From positions 65,351 through 129,350 of the forward strand of contig JBGTLU010000005.1 of the NCBI GenBank assembly GCA_041743935.1: DNA of 64,000 nt, read 5' to 3'. The number at the start of each line of letters is the position of its first letter. Position 1 is the first letter of the stretch. Below the pieces are notes generated by a model. It ran no database searches, was not told the origin of the DNA, and saw nothing but the letters and a program-made list of their open reading frames with translations. Position numbers and translations under genes: made by a program. This DNA is from JBGTLU01 sp041743935 (GTDB lineage: Bacteria; Bacteroidota; Bacteroidia; Sphingobacteriales; Sphingobacteriaceae). Positions 1 through 8,838 of this stretch are shown here, piece after piece.

Positions 1-711
1 AAAGTAGGATTCAAGTCTACTTTAATCAGGTACGATGAATCTGCTACAGAACAAATGTTGCTAGACACCATACATGAATTAAATGAAGATGATAATGTGG
101 ATGGATTTATTGTACAACTACCATTACCAAAACATATAAATACCGATACAATTACTGAAGCAATATCTCCAAATAAAGATGTAGATGGTTTTCATCCCAT
201 AAATTTGGGTAAAATGCAACGAAATTTACCCGGCTTTTTACCTGCAACCCCTTTCGGAGTTTTGCTCTTGTTAGAATATTACAAGATTAATACAAGCGGT
301 AAACATTGCGTGGTAATTGGCAGAAGTAACATTGTAGGCTCACCCATGAGTATACTGATGGCAAGAAATGCTAATCCAGGCAATTGTACCGTAACGTTGT
401 GCCACAGTAAAACAAGCAACATCAAAGAACAAACTTTAAAAGCCGATATTATTATTGTGGCAATTGGTAAACGAAATTTTATTACTGCAGATATGGTAAA
501 AGATGGCGCCATTGTAATTGACGTTGGTATGAATAGAGAAAAATCTAACGAAACTAAATCTGGTTATAAATTATTTGGAGATGCAGATTTTAATGCCTTG
601 GCTCAAAAATGCTCCTATATAACGCCGGTACCTGGCGGAGTTGGCTTAATGACAATAGTTGGTTTATTAAAGAACACACTATTAGCGGCAAAAAAAGAAA
701 TTTATTTTTAG
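1..711 (+). CDS. folD: Bifunctional methylenetetrahydrofolate dehydrogenase/cyclohydrolase FolD (5' end outside window)
   Basis: The reading frame is open from base 1, so the N-terminus, roughly 55 residues by family length of about 290, lies upstream of the window. FolD interconverts 5,10-methylene-THF and 10-formyl-THF in the cytosol with NADP. Visible signatures are QLPLP, the substrate-side segment around DVDGFHPINLG, the nucleotide-binding segment GRSNIVGSPMS and the C-terminal PVPGGVGLMT. The catalytic lysine would be in the part near or before the window edge. The stop codon overlaps the stop of the convergent Rieske gene by 4 bases. The family call is secure; only the start is missing. 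Confidence 0.95.
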   Translation, partial: KVGFKSTLIRYDESATEQMLLDTIHELNEDDNVDGFIVQLPLPKHINTDTITEAISPNKDVDGFHPINLGKMQRNLPGFLPATPFGVLLLLEYYKINTSGKHCVVIGRSNIVGSPMSILMARNANPGNCTVTLCHSKTSNIKEQTLKADIIIVAIGKRNFITADMVKDGAIVIDVGMNREKSNETKSGYKLFGDADFNALAQKCSYITPVPGGVGLMTIVGLLKNTLLAAKKEIYF

Positions 712-1040
712 AATATTTTATCCCAGAATCCTGTTTTAAAACCAATAAAAAGTTTATTATCAACCATTTTGGTTGGATATATTGGTAAATAATCACCTTT
801 GCCATTGCTGCTTTTGCCACTTTGCAAATCAAATGCATGCCTGTGAACCGGACAGATAATATTTCCATTTTCGCACCAACCTTTTACCATAGCACCTCCT
901 GCATGCGGACATTTTGCATGTACAGCATACAACAAATCCTTGTGCTTTACTATACATATATGCTTGGAATTAATATCGATAGTATGAATTATTCCTTCTT
1001 CTAATACGTTTATATCTAAATCAATTTCTATCCATTTCAT
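708..1040 (-). CDS. Rieske [2Fe-2S] domain protein
   Basis: A small single-domain Rieske protein of 110 residues, probably a soluble ferredoxin-like electron carrier. The cluster ligands are visible as CPH (C44, H46) and CPVH (C63, H66) with a 16-residue spacer. There is no signal peptide or membrane segment, so it is not a respiratory Rieske subunit. The ATG at 1040 is chosen over an upstream in-frame start because a consensus -7 box (TAAATTTG, minus strand 1051-1044) ends only 3 bases before it. It is divergent from the QueE-like gene. Its redox partner cannot be told from the sequence. Confidence 0.85.
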   Translation of the reverse strand: MKWIEIDLDINVLEEGIIHTIDINSKHICIVKHKDLLYAVHAKCPHAGGAMVKGWCENGNIICPVHRHAFDLQSGKSSNGKGDYLPIYPTKMVDNKLFIGFKTGFWDKIF

Positions 1041-1043
1041 CCT

Positions 1044-1051
1044 CAAATTTA
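1044..1051 (-). promoter_or_regulatory. Bacteroidota -7 promoter element for the Rieske gene
   Basis: The minus strand reads TAAATTTG, matching the Bacteroidota -7 consensus TAnnTTTG. It ends 3 bases before the ATG, which implies a leaderless or near-leaderless transcript. No clear -33 TTTG was identified. Confidence 0.55.
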
Positions 1052-1066
1052 AAAGCTTTATTTGAT

Positions 1067-1074
1067 TACTTTTG
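1067..1074 (+). promoter_or_regulatory. Bacteroidota -7 promoter element for the QueE-like gene
   Basis: TACTTTTG matches TAnnTTTG and lies 5 bases before the ATG at 1080. With the opposite box at 1044-1051 it forms a compact divergent promoter pair in which both transcripts would have almost no leader. Confidence 0.55.
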
Positions 1075-1079
1075 CGCCA

Positions 1080-1703
1080 ATGAAACAAGAAATTCCTGAG
1101 GATGGAACACTTTTACCTTTAATGGAGGATTTTTATACCATCCAAGGGGAAGGATACCATTCTGGCAAAGCAGCCTATTTTATTCGTTTAGGAGGGTGTG
1201 ATGTTGGCTGCCATTGGTGTGATGTGAAAGAAAGTTGGGATGCAGAACTTCATCCCTTAACACACATTGAGCAAATTGTAAGTAGTGCCAGCAAACATCC
1301 TGCAAAAACAGTAGTAATTACTGGTGGCGAACCATTGTTATATAACCTAGATACATTAACTGCTTTATTAAAAGATAAAGGAATAAAAACGTTTATTGAA
1401 ACTTCGGGAGCATATCCACTTAGTGGTTTTTGGGATTGGATTTGTTTATCGCCCAAAAAATTTAAATCACCAAGACCAGAAATAATGCCATTAGCCGGAG
1501 AATTAAAAGTAATTGTTTTTAATTCTTCTGATTTTAAATGGGCCGAAGAACATGCCAAATTAGTTTCGCCTATTTGTAAATTATATTTACAACCAGAGTG
1601 GAGTAAAGCAGAAGAAATAACTCCCTTAATAATTGAGTATGTGAAACAAAATCCTTCTTGGGAAGTTTCCTTACAAAGTCACAAATACATGAATATACCA
1701 TAA
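1080..1703 (+). CDS. queE: 7-carboxy-7-deazaguanine synthase-like radical SAM enzyme (QueE family)
   Basis: QueE converts 6-carboxytetrahydropterin to 7-carboxy-7-deazaguanine in queuosine/preQ0 synthesis, using SAM and a [4Fe-4S] cluster. The cluster motif CDVGCHWC (C40, C44, C47; Cx3Cx2C) sits after the substrate segment TIQGEG, and the SAM-binding TGGEPLL follows. The length of 207 residues fits the short QueE class. A TTG at 1062 is in frame, but the ATG at 1080 is preferred because the -7 box covers 1067-1074. Other queuosine genes are not in the window. The downstream membrane-protein gene starts 1 base after the stop. Confidence 0.85.
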   Translation: MKQEIPEDGTLLPLMEDFYTIQGEGYHSGKAAYFIRLGGCDVGCHWCDVKESWDAELHPLTHIEQIVSSASKHPAKTVVITGGEPLLYNLDTLTALLKDKGIKTFIETSGAYPLSGFWDWICLSPKKFKSPRPEIMPLAGELKVIVFNSSDFKWAEEHAKLVSPICKLYLQPEWSKAEEITPLIIEYVKQNPSWEVSLQSHKYMNIP

Positions 1704-1704
1704 C

Positions 1705-2136
1705 ATGAAAAAAGAACAAAATTTCAGTAATCATTCACAAATTGTTACTGGCTATCATCGAATACTGTTTCCATTATTATTTATAGGTTTTATTGGTTCT
1801 ATTGTAAACCTTATAAAAGCAGACCACTCAGCATTATACAGTGCATCCTTAATTACTTTATTATTTATCTGCTTAGGGATTAACTACTACTACACGAGAG
1901 TTTTTCCTTTGCGTGCTCAAGACAGAGCCATCAGAGCCGAAGAAGCATTGCGTTATTTTCAATTAACTGGTAAAAAATTACCTAATTCTCTGCGGATGTC
2001 GCAAATTATTGCACTACGTTTTGCTTCCGATGAAGAGTTCATTTCTTTGATAGAAAAAGCTATAACAGAAAAATTAAGCAATAAAGAAATAAAGCGGGTC
2101 ATTAAGAATTGGAAAGCGGATTTTAATAGAGTTTAG
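1705..2136 (+). CDS. Small membrane protein of unknown function (DUF6526-like)
   Basis: A protein of 143 residues with two hydrophobic segments (about residues 19-37 and 42-60) followed by a basic, helical cytoplasmic-looking tail rich in Arg, Lys and Glu. It resembles the small Bacteroidota family called DUF6526, but this is recalled rather than tested. It begins one base after the queE stop, so the two are probably co-transcribed. No catalytic motif is visible. Confidence 0.6.
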   Translation: MKKEQNFSNHSQIVTGYHRILFPLLFIGFIGSIVNLIKADHSALYSASLITLLFICLGINYYYTRVFPLRAQDRAIRAEEALRYFQLTGKKLPNSLRMSQIIALRFASDEEFISLIEKAITEKLSNKEIKRVIKNWKADFNRV

Positions 2137-2192
2137 TTTTTGGTTGCTATTTATTCAATATTGTTATAGGTTTATTGAAAAGAGCACAATAG

Positions 2193-2591
2193 ATGGAAAA
2201 TGCAATTATACTTTTTGATGGGGTTTGTAATTTATGCAACAGTAGCGTACAAAGAATTATAGCAAACGACTCGAAGGATTATTTCCTTTTTGCATCCCAG
2301 CAAAGTGAGTTTGCTAAAAAAAAACTGAATGAATTTAACCTCAACTCAGAACATTTAAGCTCAGTTATACTGATAGAGAATAATAAAATTTATACTAAAT
2401 CTACAGCTGCACTTCGCATTGCAAGAAGGATGGATGGCGCTTACTTTTTACTTTATGTATTTATTGTAATACCCAAGTTTATAAGAGATTGGGTCTACAA
2501 TTACATAGCAAAAAACAGGTATAAATGGTTTGGAAAACAAGATTCTTGTTGGATACCAACCCCAGATTTAAAATCAAAATTTTTGGCTTAA
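2193..2591 (+). CDS. DCC-family thiol-disulfide oxidoreductase-like protein (DUF393)
   Basis: This 132-residue protein carries the family hallmark DGVCNLC near the N-terminus (C12, C15), a CxxC redox motif in a thioredoxin-like fold. A hydrophobic stretch at about residues 80-97 may be a membrane-associated helix. The family is predicted to handle thiols, but substrates are unknown. The stop overlaps the convergent kdsA stop by 4 bases. Confidence 0.8.
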   Translation: MENAIILFDGVCNLCNSSVQRIIANDSKDYFLFASQQSEFAKKKLNEFNLNSEHLSSVILIENNKIYTKSTAALRIARRMDGAYFLLYVFIVIPKFIRDWVYNYIAKNRYKWFGKQDSCWIPTPDLKSKFLA

Positions 2592-3400
2592 ATAACGGCT
2601 TCTCTAATACGAACTAGTTTTGCTAGTAGTGCATCTATTTTATCCAAAGCTAACATATTAGCTCCATCTGATTTTGCATTGGCAGGATCTGGATGTGTTT
2701 CAATAAATAAACCATCAGCGCCAACAGCAATTGCAGCTTTAGCAATGGTTTCTATTAATTGAGGCTTCCCTCCAGTTACGCCACTTTCTTGATTAGGTTG
2801 TTGTAATGAGTGAGTACAATCCATTACCACCGGCATATTAAATTGTTTCATCTCTACCAAACCTCTGTAGTCAACCACTAAATCACCATAACCAAACATG
2901 GTACCCCGATCGGTAAGCATTAAATTGCTATTTCCGCTTTCCACTACTTTATTAATAGCATGTTGCATGGAGTTTGGAGCCAAAAATTGACCCTTTTTGA
3001 TATTTACCACTTTTCCTGTTTTTGCAGCAGCTACCAGAATATCCGTTTGTCTGCATAAAAATGCAGGTATTTGCAAAACATCTACATATTCTGCTGCCAT
3101 TTGGGCTTCTTGGGCAGAATGAAAATCGGTGAGTGTTGGTACACCAAATTCTTTATTGACTTTTGATAAAATCTTAAGGGCTTTTTCATCCCCTATTCCT
3201 GTAAAAGAATCTAACCTAGAACGATTTGCTTTTCTGTAAGAACCTTTAAAAATGAAAGGTATCTGGTATTTGTCGGTAATAGCTATTAGTTTATCAGCAA
3301 TCTTGAGTGCCATTTCTTCACTTTCAATTGCACACGGTCCGGCAATTAGAAAAAAATTGTTTTTAGATAGATGTTTTAATGAAGGTAGGTTTGGTAGCAC
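2588..3400 (-). CDS. kdsA: 3-deoxy-8-phosphooctulonate synthase (KDO-8-phosphate synthase)
   Basis: KdsA condenses phosphoenolpyruvate with D-arabinose 5-phosphate to give Kdo-8-phosphate for lipopolysaccharide. Family motifs are AGPCAIES near the N-terminus, FKGSYRKANRSR, PTLTDFHS, QIPAFLCRQTDIL and KKGQFLAP. The length of 270 residues is typical. The start codon is GTG at 3400. The kdsD gene that supplies the arabinose 5-phosphate is about 2.3 kb away on the other strand. Confidence 0.95.
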   Translation of the reverse strand: MLPNLPSLKHLSKNNFFLIAGPCAIESEEMALKIADKLIAITDKYQIPFIFKGSYRKANRSRLDSFTGIGDEKALKILSKVNKEFGVPTLTDFHSAQEAQMAAEYVDVLQIPAFLCRQTDILVAAAKTGKVVNIKKGQFLAPNSMQHAINKVVESGNSNLMLTDRGTMFGYGDLVVDYRGLVEMKQFNMPVVMDCTHSLQQPNQESGVTGGKPQLIETIAKAAIAVGADGLFIETHPDPANAKSDGANMLALDKIDALLAKLVRIREAVI

Positions 3401-3449
3401 AGTTTAGTTAATAATGGATGTTAAATACATAAAATAGAACCGATTAAAA

Positions 3450-5639
3450 TCAATTCCCATATTCAGAAATAAATTTGATACGCATTAACTGAAGCTCTTC
3501 TCGAGTGTATTCATCATCTCCTAATTCTTTCAGAGCAGCATCAATGGAGTCATTATCAGTAGATTTAAAGTAATCATATACCTCATCTTGTCTATCATCA
3601 TCTAAAATTTCATTAATATAATAGTTCAAATTTAGCTTTGTACCCGAATAAACAATACTTTCTATTTCTTTTAAAAGCTCATCTAATTTAATTCCTTTTG
3701 ATGATGCAATATCCTCTAAAGGAATTTTTCTATCAATATTTTGGATGATGACTACTTTTATACCTGATTTTGCCGGAGAAGATTTAACCACCATATCTTG
3801 CGGACGGTCAATTTCATTTTCTTCTACGTATTTACTAATCAAATCAACAAAAGACGAACCATATTTTGCTGCTTTTCCTGCACCAACTCCAGCAATTTGC
3901 TTTAACTCCTCCATGTTTATTGGATACTGAGTAGCCATTTCTTCTAGAGATGGGTCTTGAAAAATGATGTATGGAGGTACTCCTTTTTGTTTTGCAACTT
4001 TTTTGCGCAAATCTTTGAGCATTCCCATCAGATTATCATCCAATGCTCCACCACCGGCTTGCACATCGTCGTCTGCTGCAGTTAATGTATCATAATCAAT
4101 ATTTAACGTAAATTTTATAGAATATGGTTGATCGATAAAAGCTAACCCAGTATTGGTCATTTTTAGCAAACCATAATTATCAATATCTTTTACTAAAAAA
4201 TTATATAAAACTGCTTGTCTAATAATGGATTTCCATACACGCAATCCTTTTTCTTTACCTGTTCCAAAAATGGGTAATTTGTGGTGTTTGTACATCTCAA
4301 TCTGCTGATCTTCAATACCCATAAGCACATTTAATAAATGCTCATCATCAAACGTATCGCCTAAATCACGTACTAGTCTTAAAAAGGTTAATAAATCTTC
4401 TTCTGCTTCAAATTTTTCTTTCGGATAACGACAGTTATCGCACATGCCACCACATGTACTTTCATTGAACTGCTCGCCAAAATAATGTAAGATTTGTTTT
4501 CTTCTGCAAACAGATGATTCTGCATAATCCATTACTTCTTTTAAAATCTGTGTGCCAATCTCTCGTTCGGCAACAGGTTTATCTTTCATGAATTTTTCCA
4601 GTTTCTCAATATCTTTAACGTCATAAAATGCGATGCAATTTCCTTCCCCACCATCGCGTCCTGCCCTGCCGGTTTCTTGGTAATATCCCTCCATGCTTTT
4701 AGGCATATCATAGTGGATGACAAAACGAACATCGGGTTTATCTATACCCATGCCAAATGCAATAGTTGCCACTATTACATCTACGTCTTCCATCAAAAAT
4801 TTATCTTGCGTTTTAGCCCTAACATTTGGCTCTAATCCTGCGTGGTATGGTAAAGCTTTTATCCCATTTACATTCAATGCTTCGGCAACCTCTTCTACCT
4901 TTTTACGGCTCAAACAATAAATGATACCCGTTTTACCCGAATGCGTTTTTACATATTTTATAACTTCTTTTAAAGCATTCTTTTTAGACCTTATTTCATA
5001 ATATAAATTTGGTCGATTAAATGAAGATTTAAAGGTTGCAGCATTACTCATCTGCAAGTTTTTTTGAATATCGTATTGTACTTTTGGAGTAGCTGTAGCT
5101 GTTAATGCAATAATTGGTATGTTTTCACCTAGTTGATTGATTACACTTCTTATTTTTCTGTATTCAGGTCTAAAATCATGCCCCCACTCAGAAATACAAT
5201 GTGCTTCATCTACTGCAACAAATGCCACATTAATTAATTTTAAGAATTCTATATTATCTAATTTGGCTAAAGATTCTGGTGCCACATACAACAACTTAGT
5301 TTGTCCTGCCAATACATCTTCTTTAACTTTGGCTATTTCTACTTTATTTAAGGATGAATTCAAGAAATGGGCTATGCTATCCGTACTGCCATAGGCTCTT
5401 AATTGATCAACCTGATTTTTCATCAATGCAATTAAAGGAGAAATGACAATGGCAGTACCGTCGGTCATTAATGCCGGTAATTGATAACACATAGACTTAC
5501 CACCGCCTGTAGGCATGATCACAAAGGTGTCGTTCCCTGTTAAAATGCTATTTATAATAGGTTCCTGATCTCCTTTAAATGTATCGAACCCAAAAAAGCT
5601 TTGAAGATTATCGAATAGAGATTTATTTACTTCTAACAT
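3450..5639 (-). CDS. recQ: ATP-dependent DNA helicase RecQ
   Basis: A 3'-5' superfamily 2 helicase for recombination and repair. Visible are Walker A TGGGKS (about 44-49), DEAH box (144-147), helicase C-terminal motif QETGRAGRDG (321-330), four RecQ zinc-ligand cysteines (C378, C396, C400, C403), a winged-helix region, and an HRDC domain at about 540-610. At 729 residues it exceeds the roughly 600 of E. coli RecQ. The extra C-terminal 110 residues are acidic and helical, possibly an added helix-turn-helix module. Confidence 0.95.
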   Translation of the reverse strand: MLEVNKSLFDNLQSFFGFDTFKGDQEPIINSILTGNDTFVIMPTGGGKSMCYQLPALMTDGTAIVISPLIALMKNQVDQLRAYGSTDSIAHFLNSSLNKVEIAKVKEDVLAGQTKLLYVAPESLAKLDNIEFLKLINVAFVAVDEAHCISEWGHDFRPEYRKIRSVINQLGENIPIIALTATATPKVQYDIQKNLQMSNAATFKSSFNRPNLYYEIRSKKNALKEVIKYVKTHSGKTGIIYCLSRKKVEEVAEALNVNGIKALPYHAGLEPNVRAKTQDKFLMEDVDVIVATIAFGMGIDKPDVRFVIHYDMPKSMEGYYQETGRAGRDGGEGNCIAFYDVKDIEKLEKFMKDKPVAEREIGTQILKEVMDYAESSVCRRKQILHYFGEQFNESTCGGMCDNCRYPKEKFEAEEDLLTFLRLVRDLGDTFDDEHLLNVLMGIEDQQIEMYKHHKLPIFGTGKEKGLRVWKSIIRQAVLYNFLVKDIDNYGLLKMTNTGLAFIDQPYSIKFTLNIDYDTLTAADDDVQAGGGALDDNLMGMLKDLRKKVAKQKGVPPYIIFQDPSLEEMATQYPINMEELKQIAGVGAGKAAKYGSSFVDLISKYVEENEIDRPQDMVVKSSPAKSGIKVVIIQNIDRKIPLEDIASSKGIKLDELLKEIESIVYSGTKLNLNYYINEILDDDRQDEVYDYFKSTDNDSIDAALKELGDDEYTREELQLMRIKFISEYGN

Positions 5640-5696
5640 TCTGAAATTTTATGATATGTGTTACAACACAAATGCAAATTAAAGTCTAAAATAATA

Positions 5697-5704
5697 TATT
5701 TTTG
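5697..5704 (+). promoter_or_regulatory. Bacteroidota -7 promoter element for kdsD-manC
   Basis: TATTTTTG matches TAnnTTTG. It lies 39 bases before the proposed kdsD start in the 104-base gap between the divergent recQ and kdsD genes. A TTATCCACC sequence, one mismatch from a DnaA box, lies just downstream at about 5719-5727 and is probably chance. Confidence 0.5.
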
Positions 5705-5743
5705 CTCAATTACAATACTTATCCACCATCAAAAAATTAAATT

Positions 5744-6697
5744 TTGCAAATAATAGAATCCGCCAAACGAACCCTTGAAATTGAGGCAAATGCCCTAATG
5801 AACTTAATAGGGCTTATTGATTCAGATTTCGAAAAAATTGTTGAACGATTATACGCTTCATCGGGTAGAATAGTTATAACAGGAATCGGGAAAAGTGCAA
5901 TTGTGTCTCAAAAAATTGTTGCAACTTTAAATTCAACAGGCAGTGCAGCTGTTTTTATGCATGCAGCGGATGCCATTCATGGAGATTTAGGAATGGTTCA
6001 GCAAAACGATAGCATTATTTGTATCTCAAAAAGTGGCAATACACCCGAAATAAAGTTGTTGGTACCATTGCTTAAGCAGTCTGGCAATTTATTAATTGGC
6101 ATGGTTGGCGATTTAAATTCGTATCTCGCAAAAAATGCCGATTTTATAATTAATACCACAGTAGCTGTAGAAGCTTGTCCAAATAATTTAGCACCTACCA
6201 CTAGTACAACTGCCCAAATAGCTATGGGAGATGCATTAGCGATTTGCTTATTAGAAATGAGAAAATTTAGTACCTCTGATTTTGCAAAATTCCATCCAGG
6301 TGGTGCTTTGGGTAAAAAACTCTATCTAAAGGTTGATGACCTATATCGATTAAATCAACTGCCCGTTGTGAATCAAGAAGCGAGTTTGAAAGAAGTTATA
6401 ATCGAAATATCTTCTAAAAGGCTTGGTGCTACTGCTGTAGTAAATAAAACTAAGTTAGTGGGTGTTATAACAGATGGGGATATCAGACGAATGATGGAGA
6501 GAACAGATAACTTTAGCCTTATTACAGCTAAAGAAATAATGAGCATAAACCCAAAAACCATTGGGCCAAATGAAATGGCTATTAATGCATTGGACTTGAT
6601 GAAAAAAAATAATATTACTCAATTAATAGTTGCTGAAGAACAAAAATATTTAGGATTTATTCATCTACACGATTTAATTCGTGAAGGAATTATTTAA
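5744..6697 (+). CDS. kdsD: D-arabinose 5-phosphate isomerase (KpsF/GutQ family)
   Basis: This isomerase converts ribulose 5-phosphate to arabinose 5-phosphate, the KdsA substrate. An SIS sugar-phosphate domain (about residues 25-180, with GIGKSAIVSQKI and CISKSGNTPE) is followed by two CBS repeats (about 205-317). At 317 residues it has the family length. The start is TTG at 5744: an in-frame stop is at 5738-5740, and the next in-frame ATG (codon 18) would remove the conserved helix AKRTLEIEANAL. An ATT at 5741 is the only other option. manC follows with no gap. Confidence 0.93.
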   Translation: MQIIESAKRTLEIEANALMNLIGLIDSDFEKIVERLYASSGRIVITGIGKSAIVSQKIVATLNSTGSAAVFMHAADAIHGDLGMVQQNDSIICISKSGNTPEIKLLVPLLKQSGNLLIGMVGDLNSYLAKNADFIINTTVAVEACPNNLAPTTSTTAQIAMGDALAICLLEMRKFSTSDFAKFHPGGALGKKLYLKVDDLYRLNQLPVVNQEASLKEVIIEISSKRLGATAVVNKTKLVGVITDGDIRRMMERTDNFSLITAKEIMSINPKTIGPNEMAINALDLMKKNNITQLIVAEEQKYLGFIHLHDLIREGII

Positions 6698-7783
6698 ATG
6701 GAAAATAACCACTACACAGTAATAATGGCCGGTGGTATAGGAAGCAGGTTTTGGCCTGCCAGTACTACCAAACACCCAAAGCAATTCTTAGACATACTAG
6801 GAACTGGTAAAACAATGTTAAGACAAACCTATGAAAGGTCGTTAAATGTTTCTCCACAAGAAAACATCTACATTATAACCAATGAAATATATAAGAACTT
6901 AGTAATTGAGCAATTACCAGAAATTAGCGAAGAGCAAATAATTCTGGAGCCTATTATGCGTAACACTGCCCCTTGCATTGCTTATGCATCTTGTAAAATT
7001 TGTAAAATAAATCCCAACGCATTAATTGTCGTATCGCCATCTGACCATCTAATAATTCAAGAAAGTAAATTTGTTGAAACCATAAAAACTGCATTTAAAC
7101 ACGCAATGGATGGAGAAAAACTAATCACTTTGGGTATAAAACCATCCAGACCCGACACCGGATACGGCTATATTCAATTTAATGAAAATTCTGACATTGA
7201 TGGCTTAAATAAAGTAAAAACATTTACTGAAAAACCGACGATAGACCTTGCCAAAACGTTTTTGCAAAGCGGAGATTTTTTGTGGAATGCAGGAATTTTT
7301 ATTTGGAAAGCCAGCGCAATAATGAAGGCATTCGAAAAATATTTACCAGAAACAGCTGAAGTTTTTAAAGAAATAAAACCTTTTTTAAACACTAAAAAGG
7401 AAAAAGAGAACATTAAATCTGCTTATGCACAATGCACCAACATCTCTATCGATTTTGGAATTATGGAAAAAGCGGATAATGTATATGTAATTCCTAGTGA
7501 ATTTGGATGGAGTGATTTAGGTACTTGGGGATCTGTTTATGAATTAATGGATAAAGATTATGTAGGAAATGCAATCACATCCGGTAAACATATTTTTGCT
7601 TATGACACTTCAAATTGTTTGGTTTCAATCCCACAAGAAAAGTTATTGGTTTTACAAGGTTTACACAATTACATCATAATTGATACGGACGATGTTTTAA
7701 TGATTTGCAAAAAAGAGGACGAGCAAAAAATTAAACTAATTGTAGCCGAAATTAAAAGTAAAAAGGGCGAAAATTTTATATAG
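6698..7783 (+). CDS. manC: Mannose-1-phosphate guanylyltransferase
   Basis: ManC makes GDP-mannose from mannose 1-phosphate and GTP for surface polysaccharides and glycosylation. The pyrophosphorylase signature MAGGIGSRFWPAS is at residues 10-22, followed by KQFLDI, SPSDH and FTEKP. The length of 361 residues fits the short class without a fused phosphomannose isomerase domain. The ATG directly follows the kdsD stop, so the two genes form an operon joining Kdo and mannose precursor supply. The 3' end overlaps the convergent rlmB by 8 bases. Confidence 0.93.
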   Translation: MENNHYTVIMAGGIGSRFWPASTTKHPKQFLDILGTGKTMLRQTYERSLNVSPQENIYIITNEIYKNLVIEQLPEISEEQIILEPIMRNTAPCIAYASCKICKINPNALIVVSPSDHLIIQESKFVETIKTAFKHAMDGEKLITLGIKPSRPDTGYGYIQFNENSDIDGLNKVKTFTEKPTIDLAKTFLQSGDFLWNAGIFIWKASAIMKAFEKYLPETAEVFKEIKPFLNTKKEKENIKSAYAQCTNISIDFGIMEKADNVYVIPSEFGWSDLGTWGSVYELMDKDYVGNAITSGKHIFAYDTSNCLVSIPQEKLLVLQGLHNYIIIDTDDVLMICKKEDEQKIKLIVAEIKSKKGENFI

Positions 7784-8540
7784 AAACACGTTGCTTTATA
7801 GCTTCATATAGTATAATCCCAGCAGATACAGAGACATTTAATGAAGCAATGCTGCCATTCATTGGAATTTTAACTTGCTCGTTTGAAAAACGCATATATT
7901 CTTCTGAAATACCATCTTCTTCAGAACCTAAAATAATTACCGTAGGAATTCTGAAATCAACATCAAAACTGTGTTTTTGAGCTTTTTCTGAGCAAGAAAT
8001 TACTTGCAATCCAGACTCTGCCAAAAATTGTAACGTAAATTTTAAATTAATTTCTCTACAAATGGGCATCAAATGCAAAGCACCAGCTGAAGTTTTCACT
8101 GCATCCGGATTTATTTGTGCTGCCCCTCTGGCAGGAATAATCACTGCATGTACTCCCATGCAAGCTGCCGAACGTACTATAGCTCCAAAATTACGTACAT
8201 CTGTAATCCGGTCTAATAGTAATAAAAGAGGCACCTCTCCTTTTTCATAAATCATTGGTACCAAATTTTCTATACTTTGATAAACGATTGGAGATATGAA
8301 AGCAACTACACCTTGATGGTTTTTTGCAGTTAATCGATTCAATTTTTCTATTGGTACGTACTGAAATGGAGTATTAGTTTCGGTTAAAATTTTACGCAAT
8401 TCACCCCAAAGTTGTCCGGTTAAACCTTTTTGCACAAATAAACTTTCTAACTCTTTCCCAGAGTTTATAGCCTCTATAACTGCCCTTATTCCAAATACCA
8501 TTTGGTTATTTTCTCTTTCTGGTTTTCGTTCTCTAAACAT
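7776..8540 (-). CDS. rlmB: 23S rRNA (guanosine-2'-O)-methyltransferase RlmB family
   Basis: A SPOUT/TrmH-type RNA 2'-O-methyltransferase. An N-terminal substrate-binding domain (from VFGIRAVIEA) precedes the knotted SAM-binding domain with RNFGAIVRSAACMG, ILGSEEDGIS and IPMNGSIASLNVSVSAGI. The ATG at 8540 is preferred over an in-frame TTG at 8552, giving 254 residues. RlmB is inferred from the N-terminal domain; the exact target G2251 is family knowledge, not visible here. Confidence 0.88.
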   Translation of the reverse strand: MFRERKPERENNQMVFGIRAVIEAINSGKELESLFVQKGLTGQLWGELRKILTETNTPFQYVPIEKLNRLTAKNHQGVVAFISPIVYQSIENLVPMIYEKGEVPLLLLLDRITDVRNFGAIVRSAACMGVHAVIIPARGAAQINPDAVKTSAGALHLMPICREINLKFTLQFLAESGLQVISCSEKAQKHSFDVDFRIPTVIILGSEEDGISEEYMRFSNEQVKIPMNGSIASLNVSVSAGIILYEAIKQRVSI

Positions 8541-8621
8541 GTAACTATTCAAGTAAATCAGGATTAAATATTGATAATTAATGGCTTATAAATACATGTT
8601 TTAACAACTAAGTAAATCTAC

Positions 8622-8647
8622 TTATCCACATTTCTTAGTTATCCACA
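8622..8647 (+). promoter_or_regulatory. Two tandem DnaA boxes
   Basis: TTATCCACA occurs at 8622-8630 and again at 8639-8647, 17 bases start to start and in the same orientation. Both match the bacterial DnaA-box consensus exactly. They lie 211 bases upstream of the dnaB start. Confidence 0.65.
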
Positions 8648-8715
8648 TGTTATAAATCAGACAAATTTATACTTAAATTTATGTCTTTTGGCAGAATAAT
8701 AATTTTTACCACAAT

Positions 8716-8738
8716 TTATTAACACTGCTTGTTAATAA
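8716..8738. repeat. Inverted repeat with DnaA-box-like arms
   Basis: The arms TTATTAACA (8716-8724) and TGTTAATAA (8730-8738) are perfect reverse complements around a 5-base loop. Each arm differs from TTATCCACA at two positions. There is no T-run after it, so it is not an obvious terminator for rlmB, whose start (not end) faces it. Confidence 0.55.
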
Positions 8739-8830
8739 TGCACCACTGCAAAGCTTTTTAAGTTTCTTATAAGATTAATATTAAACCTGTTTTGTTCATA
8801 AATTAATATCAACAAAATAACAGATTTAAA

Positions 8831-8838
8831 TAGATTTG
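8831..8838 (+). promoter_or_regulatory. Bacteroidota -7 promoter element for dnaB
   Basis: TAGATTTG matches TAnnTTTG and lies 19 bases before the dnaB ATG, giving a short leader of roughly a dozen bases. Confidence 0.55.

Noticed and set aside
279..512. 77-codon minus-strand frame inside folD
   Set aside because: It lies entirely in the opposite strand of a conserved gene and has no motif or promoter.
5719..5727. TTATCCACC upstream of kdsD as a third DnaA box
   Set aside because: It has one mismatch, is isolated and lies about 2.9 kb from the two perfect boxes.
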